Below, piece by piece: positions 32,999 through 45,156 of a stretch of DNA of 64,000 nt. A program made the position numbers and the translations under genes. The stretch spans positions 287,668,145-287,732,144 of the forward strand of contig CM071567.1 in the NCBI GenBank assembly GCA_036426205.1, read 5' to 3'. How positions within the stretch are numbered: position 1 is the first letter of the stretch; each line of letters begins with the position of its first letter. The DNA is from Ascaphus truei (taxonomy: Eukaryota; Chordata; Amphibia; Anura; Ascaphidae). The notes beneath the pieces were generated by a model. It searched no databases. It had not been told where the DNA came from and saw nothing but the letters and a program-made list of their open reading frames with translations.

Positions 32999-35900
32999 TA
33001 GGTGCAGCGCCTCCACTGCGATGGCTCCCAGCAGAGCGGGAGTTGTTCCTCACAGGACAATATATAATACTACGCACACAGCATATAAAAAACAGTGACT
33101 TTACTAACAGTAACCATAACCATGCATGTCATACATTGAGTGCCCTCTGTATAGGAGACACTATAACTAACGCGTTTCGCAGGACGCGACCCCCTTCACC
33201 GGGTACCCACACCGTGTCCAGGTTCCCCACACAACAATCCCACCACCCAAGTGCAGCGTGTGGTGTGTGACTGCGCAGCCACTATGTTTCTGGTTTTATA
33301 GTGTGTCCACTTATGGATGTAACCTGCCGAGCGCTCCAGCGCTCGGAACCTGCAAACGGGCCTTCACAAAGGATCTGAAATGAAGACACTCCAGGGATCC
33401 TTCAAGGGCCATCCCACCCGCCGGCTGCTGCTGTGCGTGCAGAAGTCTGGAGCCCAAACCTCTGTTATAGTACCGCGACACAGTCTCTGGGTATAACACT
33501 TCTCTCTGCTTGCTCTAAAGGGGATGGTTCCTATTCTAGGCCTGTCCCTGCATCAACTTCACTGCCTGTGACTCAGGGTCAACTGGGCCCAGGGGTATAG
33601 GGCCTAGTGTAGGGGCTATCGTGCCTCCCTACATGCAGAGCTCCTTCTCTTTCCTCCTCCCGGTCTCTCTCCCAACGTGCCTCCCTGTAAACCACCCACC
33701 CTCCTAGTGGGAAGTCAGGGCCTCAACTCTAGCCTGGGGATTTCTGGCCTAGAGCAGAAGCTCGCAGCTCTCTGCCCCCTCTTCTTTTCCCCTCTGTCTC
33801 CTAAGTCTCACTGACTCATGTGCTCACAGTCTGCTTCCTGACTCTGCACAAACAATGTAACCAATTCCCTGCTGCAGAGAATCTGCAAGTCTCAGTGGCT
33901 GGCTGGCCGCGTGACAGAACATAGGGCATTCCCCAGGGCTTCTGGGGATGTAGTCCACTCAGGACCTTTTCCTATGGGGACCGCATGCCGCGATCTCTTA
34001 CTGCGCCTATGCGAAGCTGTAATGGCCCCACTATGCTTAACTACGTCTGCGCAACCTCCCAGACTCCTGCACACTTGTAATGGCCCCACTACCCTTGCCA
34101 ACTCTGCGCATGCCGAACCTCGTGCCAACTACAACATGGCCGCCGTGGCTATCTGTGCATGCGCGCGCATCAGGACCCTGACGGCCCGGAGCCCCGCCAG
34201 CAGCGAGGGAAAGGGGGACCAAGGGGGACCCTGCTACAGTAGTAATTGTGGAAGTGTGAATTATGTTATTTCAGCAGTTTCATACAAGAACAAAATGATC
34301 TAATACACTACTACATGTCTCATAAACTTGACTTAAAAACTGAAATGATGAGACCTAACCTGATTATAATTGTTTTCCAGTCCATCACACATACTGAAAT
34401 GACATAAATATTTTACTGAAAGTTAAAAGCCAACAGCTCACAACACCTTCCAATGTTACAGATGTAGCCAGCGGTACGTACCCACTGGTATATTTTGGTC
34501 CGATATTCTGTGATATTCTGCATTAAAGGCCATTGAAGCCTATTGAAAATCTGTGATATTTTGCATTATTACTGTGTACATAAACCTTGTTAAATCAGTA
34601 CCTTCCAATGTATACCTCTTTGATTGACAAAAAGCAGCAGTTTGACTTGTTTCATCTCATATTTTATTGGAAATTTATTACGAGTCATCCTAACTAATAA
34701 GAACATACTGTATTTTATGATTCTGCAGCTGAGAGATTTTAGACAGGATAACCTCTACGATTTTATGTTCATAAAACACAGAAGTCTTTTGTCATGTAGA
34801 ATATGTTAGAGTTTTTCTCCAGAGAGCAGTCTAATATATAGGCCTTTCAATGTGATATCATTATATAGAAAGAACATTTGTCACCAGCACATTAGAAGGA
34901 AGTTGTCATTTCACCAGTGTTTGTAAGATTTGCAGGATAGCAGGAGGCGGTTGTTGAAAATTTAACACAGCATATTGCAAGTGAAAAAAAAAAATATTCA
35001 GCTGTGGAATAATACATCAAACATTGTGAAGAAACACAACAACAATAGGTACATGGAGGCACTACCCAATAATTCAGAATAAGCATCAACAGCAAAACTA
35101 TGTCTCATACATATACTAAAGTCTAATATTAAAGACATAAATGTGAAATATGAATTGCAAAACAGGTTTATATGAGTTTAAATTATTAAAAAAAATCACT
35201 ACATGTAATAAAAATAATTACTACAAATGAATTGCAAAAAAAAACTTTCTGATAGTGGGTAAGAGACTGGGCATTTGTTGTGGTTACATTTCTACATTTC
35301 TTCAATTCAGAGCAGAATTTTTATAGTAATTGTCTTGAAAAATATTCATATTCGGTATTGACATTACCATAGCTGTGGCATTGTATAAAATTTTATATCT
35401 TATTACAAAATCCTTAACTCTAAATAACTGTGTATATATCCAGTGGACCTGAAACCATGTTAAATATTTAATTGAGATTAGATGGACCTCTAAAACTACT
35501 AGTTTTGTTTTTTAATCCATGTACTGTATTTTTCAAAGTTATTTAAAGAAAAGAAAAACCCTTATTTTGACATTTCCCTGCTTATGTTTGCGGAATAGGT
35601 TAGCTTCAGAATTTGCATGTATCCTGTTTATCCTGCAGAAATGCATTTATTTTACTGCTTACTTTTATTTTATCTAAACGTGTAAATGAAAGTTCTTTAT
35701 AGAAAAGTTCAATTGAAAAATGAGTTACATACAGTAGATGGAATTCAGGCTGGAACTGATGCACTGGCTCTCCGGACCAGAACTCCATTAGGGTCGACAC
35801 TCCTCTAACCGAAACTCACACCCTTTGCCTACTGCTATAGAAACCTGAATCTGGACGAGACAAAAAAGTTTTTTGTATAATACTGTACAATATTGTTATA

Positions 35901-36800
35901 CTACAGTAAAATCCCTTCCATGGGCCAAACTCAAAGTTTCTAAAACTATGGGTACCATATTCATATGATTAATATAATTCAAGTTTGGACACTTAGGGGT
36001 CTATTCACTAAACTTCGATAAACTCATTGCATTACCGAGGTGTTTTCAGTTCCTAGCGAAATATAATGAAGTTGTGTAAAAACGTATTCAACAACAGAAC
36101 AGAGAACGCCCAATACTACATCCAATATGACAAAATAAATAGTAAATACTTACATATTCTCTTGAAAAGGGTAATTTTCGTTTAACCCTTTGGCGAACGC
36201 ATTGTAAGGTGATCTTAAACCCTGGAAAGAGGCCACATAACCTCCACACTGAAAATAAGTTAACAAACAATACACAGAACCCAAGCAAGCTCATTTTAGG
36301 AACCCTTGAGCCCCCACAAAATAATATGTAATAATTTGTCAAAAAGGAGAGATATTTAGCGCGGCAAATGTATACAAGAAGCAACAGAGAAGCCCAATGC
36401 TTCACAATATGAACAACATACACAGTAACATACTTATTGTAATATTCTCTTGAAAAAGGGATCTTTAGTTTAACCCTTTGGCAAAAGCATTGTATGTGCT
36501 TGTGTCAGACAAGGCCGACCCAGTTCGCAGGTCCTAACACTACCAATAAATACTAATATACCTATATCAGGATTTAAATTCTCATTTCCTCTATTAGGAG
36601 GGAGAAACCAACATTGGATCTATATCCAGTAGAATGAAAAAGACCCGCTGACTTGAGAAGTGGGGAGGGTTGAGCTTACACCTGGAAAGAGGGGCCACTA
36701 GCTTCCAACAGCTGGACTTTTATGTGACTAATTATCATCTCGGTAGCAGTGGTCGACACATGGCTCACTTAATCTGCACAAGAGCGCTATGAAACCGGGA

Positions 36801-38100
36801 TGGCCGATATCCACAAGCGGCTGGACCTCACGGCCAATGAGGCGGGCCCGGCTGCAGCTGGAGCTGGACAAGGTCCGGGAGAGCACCAGCAGCTGCCGGT
36901 AAAGAATAGAGAAAAGGAAAGAGTTAAACTTGCTCTGAATCAGCTGACAGATGTGGAACTCGCGACTCAACTTCAAAGAAGCTGAACTACAGCCGCACTC
37001 TAGTGAAAAAAGACATCAGAAGGACGGTACAAACTTGGAGAAGGCCTGGAGTCTGAGCATGCGTGCTGCTGATGGCAGAGAACAAAAGCTGACCTGGGCG
37101 AGGAGCTTGAGGCTCTGAAGACTGAGCGGGACGCTACGTTGGACTCTATGCTGCCCAGCAGAGGTTTCTTAGCCGCGTTGGAAGAAAAGGTGTTGGCCCT
37201 GCCCAAGCATCTGATCCCACAGAAATTAATGGCCGTGAAAACAGGGGTACGATGAGAGCTTGGGACACCACTCAATTGAAAAACAAGATTACTAAGTTTG
37301 GACCATCTGTGCAAGTGAGGTGCTCCATGATGCGGTACTGCAATAACTTTGCAGTCTACAGTCTACTTTCCACAAGGCATGGAATGGGAAGACCAAGTTG
37401 CAATGGAGTAGCACAGTATGCTAACCCGATCATACGCGTTCCATGGAACCAAAGTGGATTCCTTGCCATAAGGGCAGCCACTGTGAAGAGGAAGTTGCGA
37501 ATGGACGGAAGTGTGTAGCCATGATCTAAAGATGGGAAGACCTCAAAGATTGTCCAGCAACACTCCCAACAGAGTAAGTTTAAGGAATAAAGACAGAAAG
37601 CCCAAGCCTACGAGTATGACACTGTAATAGAGAGGTGTCTTGGGTGCATTTTGGGGTTAATAAGAATCCCTCCAAAGTTGAAGTACAGAAGATAAATGGT
37701 GTGGAACCCACATTGAAGGCACTCTGATGGAAAAAGGTCCAAAGCCATCACCGCTAAAGTGGAGTTGCTGTCTTCACAAGAGAAGGCCAAACTGTCACTG
37801 GCGAGTGTACGCAAGGAGCGACCAAGTTCAAGGCTCTTCTACAGAGTAGGGAGACTCTGAGCACAAGAGGAAGGAGACGAGATTATATTTAGGATATACA
37901 GATCAAGGTCACAGAGTGCATAGAGTCCTGGCAGAGCGAGCAATAAACAGCAGGTTGCTCAGGAACCTTTGCAAAAGGGGACACAATAAAGGCAGAGCTT
38001 CAACCCTAGACTCCGGACCACACAAGATAAGAGGGTAGCGAAGGACCAGTCTACAGGCCCAGAGGCTAGTACTTGCCCCAAAGGAGAGACTCTTCAACTG
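36801..38100 (+). pseudogene. Lamin/myosin-like coiled-coil pseudogene, copy A
   Basis: Copy of the pseudogene at 45157, with further frame breaks inside the first 100 codons (readable start MADIHKRLDLTANEAG, then ELKLAL-like fragments in shifting frames). All breaks beyond those of the 45157 copy are small indels. Confidence 0.6.
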
Positions 38101-38414
38101 TAGAGTAGAGGTAGAGTGTGTTATGATTGACCACCCGGGGTCGAAGGTGCTCTAGGTCTAAATTTCATGGCATTTCCTGTGACATCAGTTTGTTCAATAC
38201 ATTGTTGAATTCCATAGACCGACGAAGAAGTTTCTTCGTTTAAATTGTCGGTTCAACCTGCATAAGTCCACCTCCCAGTCAAAAGACTTTAATGCCCTAT
38301 TTTTATGGTGGGACACTGCCTCCGTGGTGGCTCTTGGAATCCCTCAGTTGTGTTGTGGACTTGCTGTGTTTGGGTCTGTGACCTGGGTTCTATCTGTTCT
38401 AACATCTTTCTTAG

Positions 38415-38880
38415 TGGTTAGCCGCTAAGGTAATGAAGTGGCCTTTAAATGCATTTTTCCTGCCCCGGATGCATGCCAGGGGGCTCCGGTGCTGGTATTA
38501 ATGGTATCAGCTCTGGAGACCTCAAGCATCAATCCCAGGCAGGAAAAAGGTCTGATTTTTTCTAAGTGCTGTTCAGCCGCTCATCCGCAGCCTCTCCCCA
38601 GCAACTTGTCAACTTTTTGGGGCGAGACGGATTGCCATGAAAATCGCAATTCTAGAGTGGTGCAAAGCTACTCGCCCCTACTAGAATTGAGCGGGTTTGA
38701 AAACATGGCTAGTTGCGGCACAAAGTGCCTTTTCGCATGGCCGATGGCGGGAAAAAAACCGCCAAAAAACTTGGTGTTTTTTTTGCTTTTTGCCAAGTTT
38801 TTGCCCCTTACTGAATCGGGGTATGCATTTTTGGTGCAAAACGGGCAAAAGGTGCCTTTGCGCCGCTTACTGCATGACCC
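38415..38880 (+). repeat. 480 bp dispersed repeat unit, copy
   Basis: Runs from GTTAGCCGCTAAGG to TTACTGCATGACC. It is the right part of the 11788-12545 block. The 219-codon open frame over this unit and the following minisatellite is a product of repeat composition. Confidence 0.8.
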
Positions 38881-39087
38881 CCCCTGTCGCCCTCACCCAT
38901 CCCTGTTGCCCTCACCCATCCCTGTCGCCCTCACCCTTTCCCTGTTGCCCTCACCCTTTCCCTGTTGCCCTCACCCTCTCCCTGTCACCCTCACCCTTTC
39001 CCTGTCGCCCTCACCCTTTCCCTGTCGCCCTCACCCTTTTCCTGTCACCCTCACCCTTTCCCTGTCGCCCTCACCCTTTCCCTGTGT
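38881..39087 (+). repeat. 20 bp minisatellite CCCTGTCGCCCTCACCCTTT
   Basis: About ten tandem units of CCCTGTCGCCCTCACCCTTT, with T/C and G/A variants, lying between two copies of the 480 bp repeat unit. Confidence 0.9.
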
Positions 39088-39954
39088 TAGCCGCTAAGGT
39101 AATGAAGTGGCCTTTAAATGCATTTTTCCTGCCTCGGATGCATGCCGGGGGGGGGTCCGGTGCTGATATTAATGGTATCAGCTCCGGAGACCACCGGCAT
39201 CAATCCCAGGCAGGAAAAAGGCCTGATTTTTTCTAAGAGCCGTTCCGCCGCTCATCCGCAGCCTCTCCCCCGGAACTTGTCAACTTTTTGGGGCGAGACG
39301 TATTGCCATGAAAATCTCAATTCTAGAGTGGCGCAATGCTACTCGCCACTACTAGAATTGTGCGGCTTTCAAAACATGGCTAGTTGCGGCGCAAAGTGCC
39401 TTTTCGCCGCGCCGATGGCAGAAAAAAAAAACCGCCAACAAACTTGGTGTTTTTTTGCTTTTCGCCAAGTTTTTGCCCCTTACTGAATCGGGGTATGCAT
39501 TTTTGGCGCAAAATGGGCTAAAAGTGCCTTTGCGCCGCTTACTGCATGAGGCCCATAAAATATATACTTGGCTATAAAGTATAAAACTTTACTATTTTTA
39601 GAGAAGACTAGAGACAAAACGGCATGAGAGTAGGTAATGATCTTGCAAGCTTTTGGACTAGATAATAAAAAATGCACAAATGCGCACCAGGGATTAATGG
39701 AAGGTAATTTATTAAAAATACACAAAAACTGAGGGGATCCAACCCCACCTCAGAACAGCTGTGCAGCTGAACGGCTAAGTACTACCAAGGAAAACACCTA
39801 ATGGTGACTAAACCCTAAGCTGCACAGTATACAAATACAGTAAAATTTATATAAAAAACATGAAAGAAAAAAGCAAACATGAAAACAACCTATCAACAGA
39901 TTTGTATAGAAACCGCCATAGGGTTGGGCACTGGCAAGGGGAAACGGACACTCA

Positions 39955-40115
39955 CACTGAGACAGTCAGCAGACTCGCGGTGGCTGCACAGGATCTGGAT
40001 CTCGGCACCGCGGAGATGGATAAAACCGCTGCTGTCTCCTGCAGGCTCCGTCTCAGCTTGCCAGCATACACGCGGATCCTGTGCAGCCACCGCGAGTCTG
40101 CTGACTGTCTCAGTG
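39955..40115. repeat. Near-perfect inverted repeat next to a hammerhead-like motif
   Basis: Arms of about 41 bp: CACTGAGACAGTCAGCAGAC ... and its reverse complement ending CTGACTGTCTCAGTG, with a ~78 bp loop. The matching region in copy A (31718-31876) has several single-base losses. Confidence 0.85.
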
Positions 40116-40127
40116 AAAAAGTCAGTG

Positions 40128-40199
40128 ACTTTGAAAAAGTCCGGGATAGGACGAAACGCGTCAGAGTGATCATGCTGTACTGTGCTGGTTGCTAATAAA
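40128..40199 (+). ncRNA. Hammerhead-like motif plus AATAAA
   Basis: Core UUGAAAAAG (40131-40139), perfect stem II GUCC/GGAC, then GAAACGCGUC, with AATAAA at 40194-40199. Stem I is weak and no TATA-like box is seen. Copy A at 31893 has lost bases in both core halves. Confidence 0.45.
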
Positions 40200-40942
40200 G
40201 TTTTTATATCATACGTTGGCTGAGTGAAGGTGCTGTGAACCTCGGGAGCATTTTTTCTCTTCTACTTGTTTCTGAAATATGTAGGAGCAGTTGGCATAAT
40301 AGAGTGCAGATAATGATAACAAAGAAGAATGGTAGGAATCATATATATATAAAATCAAGAAGTGGAAGCACAGATATAAGCTGTAATGAGTATTTGCCAG
40401 ACTTTTCTTTTTCTTATTCTGTGTTATGCATGACTAGTTGGTATAAAGTGAAGAAAGCAGTGCAGCAAAGTGTGGAGGTGAGGAGGTAACATTAGATGTA
40501 CATGTAGATCAAATTGGAATGCTGGGAAAGCTGAAATGGAAATAAGAATTTTATAGTAGAAAGTGAATGCAAAATTAAACAACAATGGTTTTGGAATATC
40601 AAAATTGGTTTAAGGAGAGAATTGAAAAAATCAGCAGGAGATCACATAAGATTGTGGGAAGGTCCACATAAAACACGTAGCACAAAGTTGACATCACAAA
40701 GTATCAGGATTTTAAACAGGTTTACAGGTAATATAATATATACTTCACAGTGAAATTAGTACTTTAAAAATATGGGGTTGTCATAGTAGTGTAACCCATA
40801 TTCCCCCACCCAATCGCAGATAGGGTGCATGTGAGGGGAGCTATATGTATTACCCAGTGTGGTGCTTTACCTGTTAGGCTCACAGGAGGCCTGAGCCTCC
40901 GCCAATCAATGAGAGCCTGGGGTGTATCCTCCTGAACAATAC

Positions 40943-41279
40943 TACAGGCATACCCCACATTAACGTACACAATGGGACCGGAACATGTATGTAAAGCGAA
41001 AATGTACTTAAAGTGAAGCACTACCTTTTTTCCCACTTATCGATGCATGTACTGTACTGCAATCGTCATATACGTGCATAACTGATGTAAATAACGCATC
41101 TGTAATAGGCTCTATAGTCTCCCCGCTTGCGCACAGCTTCGGTACAGGTAGGGAGCCGGTATTGCTGTTCAGGACGTGCTGACAGGCGCATGCGTGAGCT
41201 GCCGTTTGCCTATTGGGCGATATGTACTTACTCGCGAGTGTACTTAAAGTGAGTGTTCTTAAAGCGGGGTATGCCTGTA
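40943..41279. mobile_element. Tigger/pogo-like MITE, copy B
   Basis: A 337 bp element with perfect 14 bp ends TACAGGCATACCCC / GGGGTATGCCTGTA, the outer TA being the target duplication. Internal words ACTTAAAGTGAG and CACTTTAAGT echo subterminal repeats. It is non-autonomous. Confidence 0.8.
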
Positions 41280-41455
41280 TAGGGTGCAGCGCCTCCACCT
41301 GCGATGGCTCCCAGCAGAGCGGGAGTTGTTCCTCACAGGACAATAATATAATACTACGCACACAGCATATAAAAGAACAGTGACTTTACTAACAGTAACC
41401 ATAACCATGCATGTCATACATTGAGTGTCCCTCTGTATAGGAGACACTATAACTA

Positions 41456-41486
41456 ACGCGTCTCGCAGGACGCGACCCCTTCACCG
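41456..41486 (-). ncRNA. Possible decayed hammerhead-like motif
   Basis: On the minus strand GTGAAGGGG, stem GUCGCG../..GCG and then GAGACGCG. The partner in copy A (33169-33200) reads GAAACGCGTTAG. The core is poorly kept. Confidence 0.25.
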
Positions 41487-44400
41487 TGTACCCACACCGT
41501 GTCCAGGTTCCCCACACAACAATCCCACCCCCAAAGTGCAGCGTGTGTGTGTGACTGCGCAGCCACTATGTTCTGGTTTTATAGTTGGTGCACTTATGGA
41601 TGTAACCTGCCGAGCGCTCCAGCGCTCGGACCTGCAAACGGGCTTCACAAAGGATCTGACAATGAAGACACTCCAGGGATACCTTCAAGGGCCATCCCAC
41701 CCGGCCGGCTGCTGCTGTGCGTGCAGAAGTCTGAGCCCAAACCTCTGTTATAGTACCGCGACAGTCTCTGGGTATAACACTTCTCTCGCTTGCTCTAAAG
41801 GGGATGGTTCCTATTCTAGGGCCTGTCCCTGCATCAACTTCACTGACTGTGACTCAGGGTCTAACTGGGCCAGGGGTATAGGGCCTAGTGTAGGGGCTAC
41901 GTGCCTCCCTACATGCAGAGCTCCTTCTCTTTCCTCCTCCCGGTCCTCTCTCCCAACGTGCTCCCCTGTAACCACCCACCCTCCCTAGTGGGAAGTCAGG
42001 GCCTCAACTCTAGCCTGGGGATTTCTGGCCTAGAGCAGAAGCTCGCAGCTCTCTGCCCCTCTTCTTTCCCCCTCTGTCTCCTAAGTCTCACTGACTCATG
42101 TGCTCAACAGTCTGCTTCCTGACTCTGCACACAACAATGTAACCAATTCCCTGCTGCAGAGAATCTGCAAGTCTCAGTGGCTGGCTGGCTGCAGGTGACA
42201 GGAATCATAGGGCATTCCCCAGAGGCTTCTGGGGGATGTAGTCCACTCAGGACCTCTTTCCTATGGGGACCGCATGCGCGATCTCTACTGCGCCTATGCG
42301 AAGCTGTAATGGCCTCCACTATGCTTAACTACGCCTGCGCAACCTCCCAGAGCTCCTGCACACTTGTAATGGCCACCACTACCCTTGCCAAACTCTGCGC
42401 ATTGCGCGAACCTCGTGCCAACTACAACATGGCCGCCGTGGCTATCTGTGCATGCGCGAGCATCAGGACCCTGACGGCCCCGGGAGCCCCCGCAGCAGCG
42501 AGGGAAAGGGGGACCAAGGGGGACCCTGCTACAGTAGTAATTGTGGAAGTGTGAATTATGTTATTTCAGCAGTTTCATACAAGAACAAAAAATGATCTAA
42601 TACAACTACTACATGTCTCATAAACATTGACTTAAAAACTGAAATGATGAGACCTAACCTGATATATAATTGTTTTCCAGTCCATCACACAATCTGAAAT
42701 GACATAAATAATTTACTGAAAGTTAAAAGCCAACAGCTCACATACACCTTCCAATGTATACAGATGTAGCCAGCGTTACTGTACCCACTGGTATATTTTG
42801 GTCCGATATTCTGTGATATTCTGCATTATAAAGGCCATTGAAGCCTATTGAAAATCTGTGATATTTTGCATTATTACTGTGTACAATAAACCTTGTTAAA
42901 TCAGTACCTTCCAATGTATACCTCTTTGATTTGACAAAAAGCAGCAGTTTGACTTGTTTCATCTCATATTTATTTGGAAATTTATTACGAGTCATACTAA
43001 CTAATAAGAACATACTGTATTTTATGATTCTGCAGCTGGATGAATTTTAGACAGGATAACCTCTACGATTTTATGTTCATAAAACACAGAAGTCTTTTGT
43101 CATGTAGAATATGTTAGAGTATTTCTCCAGAGAGCAGTCTAATATATAGGCCTTTCAATGTGATATCATTAATATAGAAAGAACATTTTGTCACCAGCAC
43201 ATTAGAAGGAAGTTGTCATTTCACCAGTGTTTGTAAGATTTGCAGGATAGCAGGAGGCGGTTGTTGAAAATTTAACACAGCATATTGCAAGTGAAAAAAA
43301 AAATATTCAGCTGTGGAATAATACATCAAAACATTGTGAAGAAACAACAACAAAATAGGTACATGGAGGCACTACACAATAATTCAGAATAAGCATCAAC
43401 AGCAAAACTATGTCTCATACAATATACTAAAGTCTAATAATTAAAGACATAAATGTAGAAATATGAATTGCAAAACAGGTTTATATGAGTTAAAATGTTA
43501 AAAAAATCACTACATGATAAAAAATAATTACTACAAATGAATTGCAAAAAAAAAACTTTCTGAATAGTGGGTAAGAGACTGGGCATTTGTTGTGGTTACA
43601 TTTCTACATTTCTTCATATTCAGCAGAATTTTTATAGTAATTGTCTTGAAAAAATATTCATATTCGTATTGACAATTACCATAGCTGTGGCATTGTATAA
43701 AATTTTAATATCTTATTACAAAATCCTTAACTCTAAATAACTGTGTATATATCCAGTGGACCTGAAACCATGTTAAATATTTATATTGAGATTAATGATT
43801 GACCTCTAAAACTACTAGTTTTGTTTTTTAATCCATGTACTGTATTTTTCAAAGTTATTTAAAGAAAAAGAAAAACCCTTATTTTGACATTTGCCTGCTT
43901 ATGTTTGCGGGAATAGGTTAGCTTCAGAATTTGCATGTATCCTGTTTATCCTGCAGAAATTGCATTTATTTTACTGCTTACTTTTATTTTATCTTTAAAC
44001 TGTAAAATGAAAAGTTCTTTATAGAAAAAGGATTCAATTGAAAAATGAGTACATACAGTAGATGGAATTCAGGCTGGAACTGATGCACTGGCTCTCCGGA
44101 CCAGAACTCCATTAGGGGTCGACACTCCTGCTAACCGAAACTCACACCTTTGCCTACTGCTATAGAAACCTGAATCTGGACGAGTACAAAAAAAGTTTTT
44201 TGTATAATACTGTACAATTAATTTTTATACTACAGTAAAATCCCCTTCCAGTGGCCAAACTCAAAGTTTCTAAAACTATGGGTAACACATAATTCATATG
44301 ATTAATATAATTTCAAGTTTGGACACTTAGGGGTCTATTCACTAAACTTCGATAAACTCATTGCATTACCGAAGGTGTTTTCATGTTCCTAGCGAAAATA

Positions 44401-45156
44401 TAATGAAGTTTGTGTAAAAACAGTATTCAACAACAGACAGAGAAGCCCAATACTACATCCAATATGACAAAAATAAATAGTAAAATACTTACATATTCTC
44501 TTGAAAAAGGGTAATTTCGTTTAACCCTTTGGCGAACGCATTGTAAGGGTGATCTTAAACCCTGGGAAAGAGGGGCCACTAACCTCCAACAGCTGAAAAT
44601 AAGTTAACAAACAATACACAGAACCCAAGCAAGCTCATTTTAGGAACCCTTGAGCCCCCACAAAATATATATGTATATAATTGTCAAAAAGGAGAGATAT
44701 TGAGCGCGGCAAATGTATACAAGAAGCAACAGAGAAGCCCAATGCTTCATCCAATATGACAACAATACACAGTAAAATACTTATTGTATATATTCTCTTG
44801 AAAAAGGGTCATTTAGTTTAACCCTTTGGCAAAAGCATTGTAAGTCTGTGTCATGACAAGGCCGACCCAGTTCGCAGGTCCTAACACTACCAGATAAAAT
44901 ACTAATATACCTATATCAGGATTTAAATTCTCATTTACCTCTATTAGGAGGGAGAAAGACCAACATTGGATCTATATCCAGTAGAATGAAAAAGACCCGC
45001 TGACTTGAGAAGTGGGGAGGGTTGAGCTTAAACCCTGGGAAAGAGGGGCCACTAGCTTCCAACAGCTGGACTTTATTGTGGACATAATATCATTCTGGTA
45101 GCAGTGGATCGACACATGGCTCACTTAATTGCTGCACAGAGCGCTATGAAACCGGG

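Larger units (their letters stand above)
30865..38401 (+). repeat. 7.5 kb segmental duplicate, copy A (indel-rich)
   Basis: Collinear with 39088-46790 from end to end. It is about 165 bp shorter, and differences are mostly one-base losses or gains spread evenly through repeats, the MITE and the pseudogene. It breaks motifs that are whole in the other copy, for example the hammerhead-like core (here near 31893-31915). This pattern is more typical of uncorrected long-read sequence than of evolutionary divergence. Confidence 0.85.

Noticed and set aside
33911..34303. GC-rich 130-codon frame and its counterpart at 42177-42554 as a possible host exon
   Set aside because: The frame is not kept between the two copies and no domain is visible.
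38881..39087. A CRISPR-like array
   Set aside because: The units are directly tandem without unique spacers and the sequence is vertebrate.
38438..39236. Open frames of 179-219 codons over the 480 bp repeat and minisatellite
   Set aside because: They cover non-coding repeat sequence and a CCCTCACCC array, and several frames are open at once. This is a composition effect.
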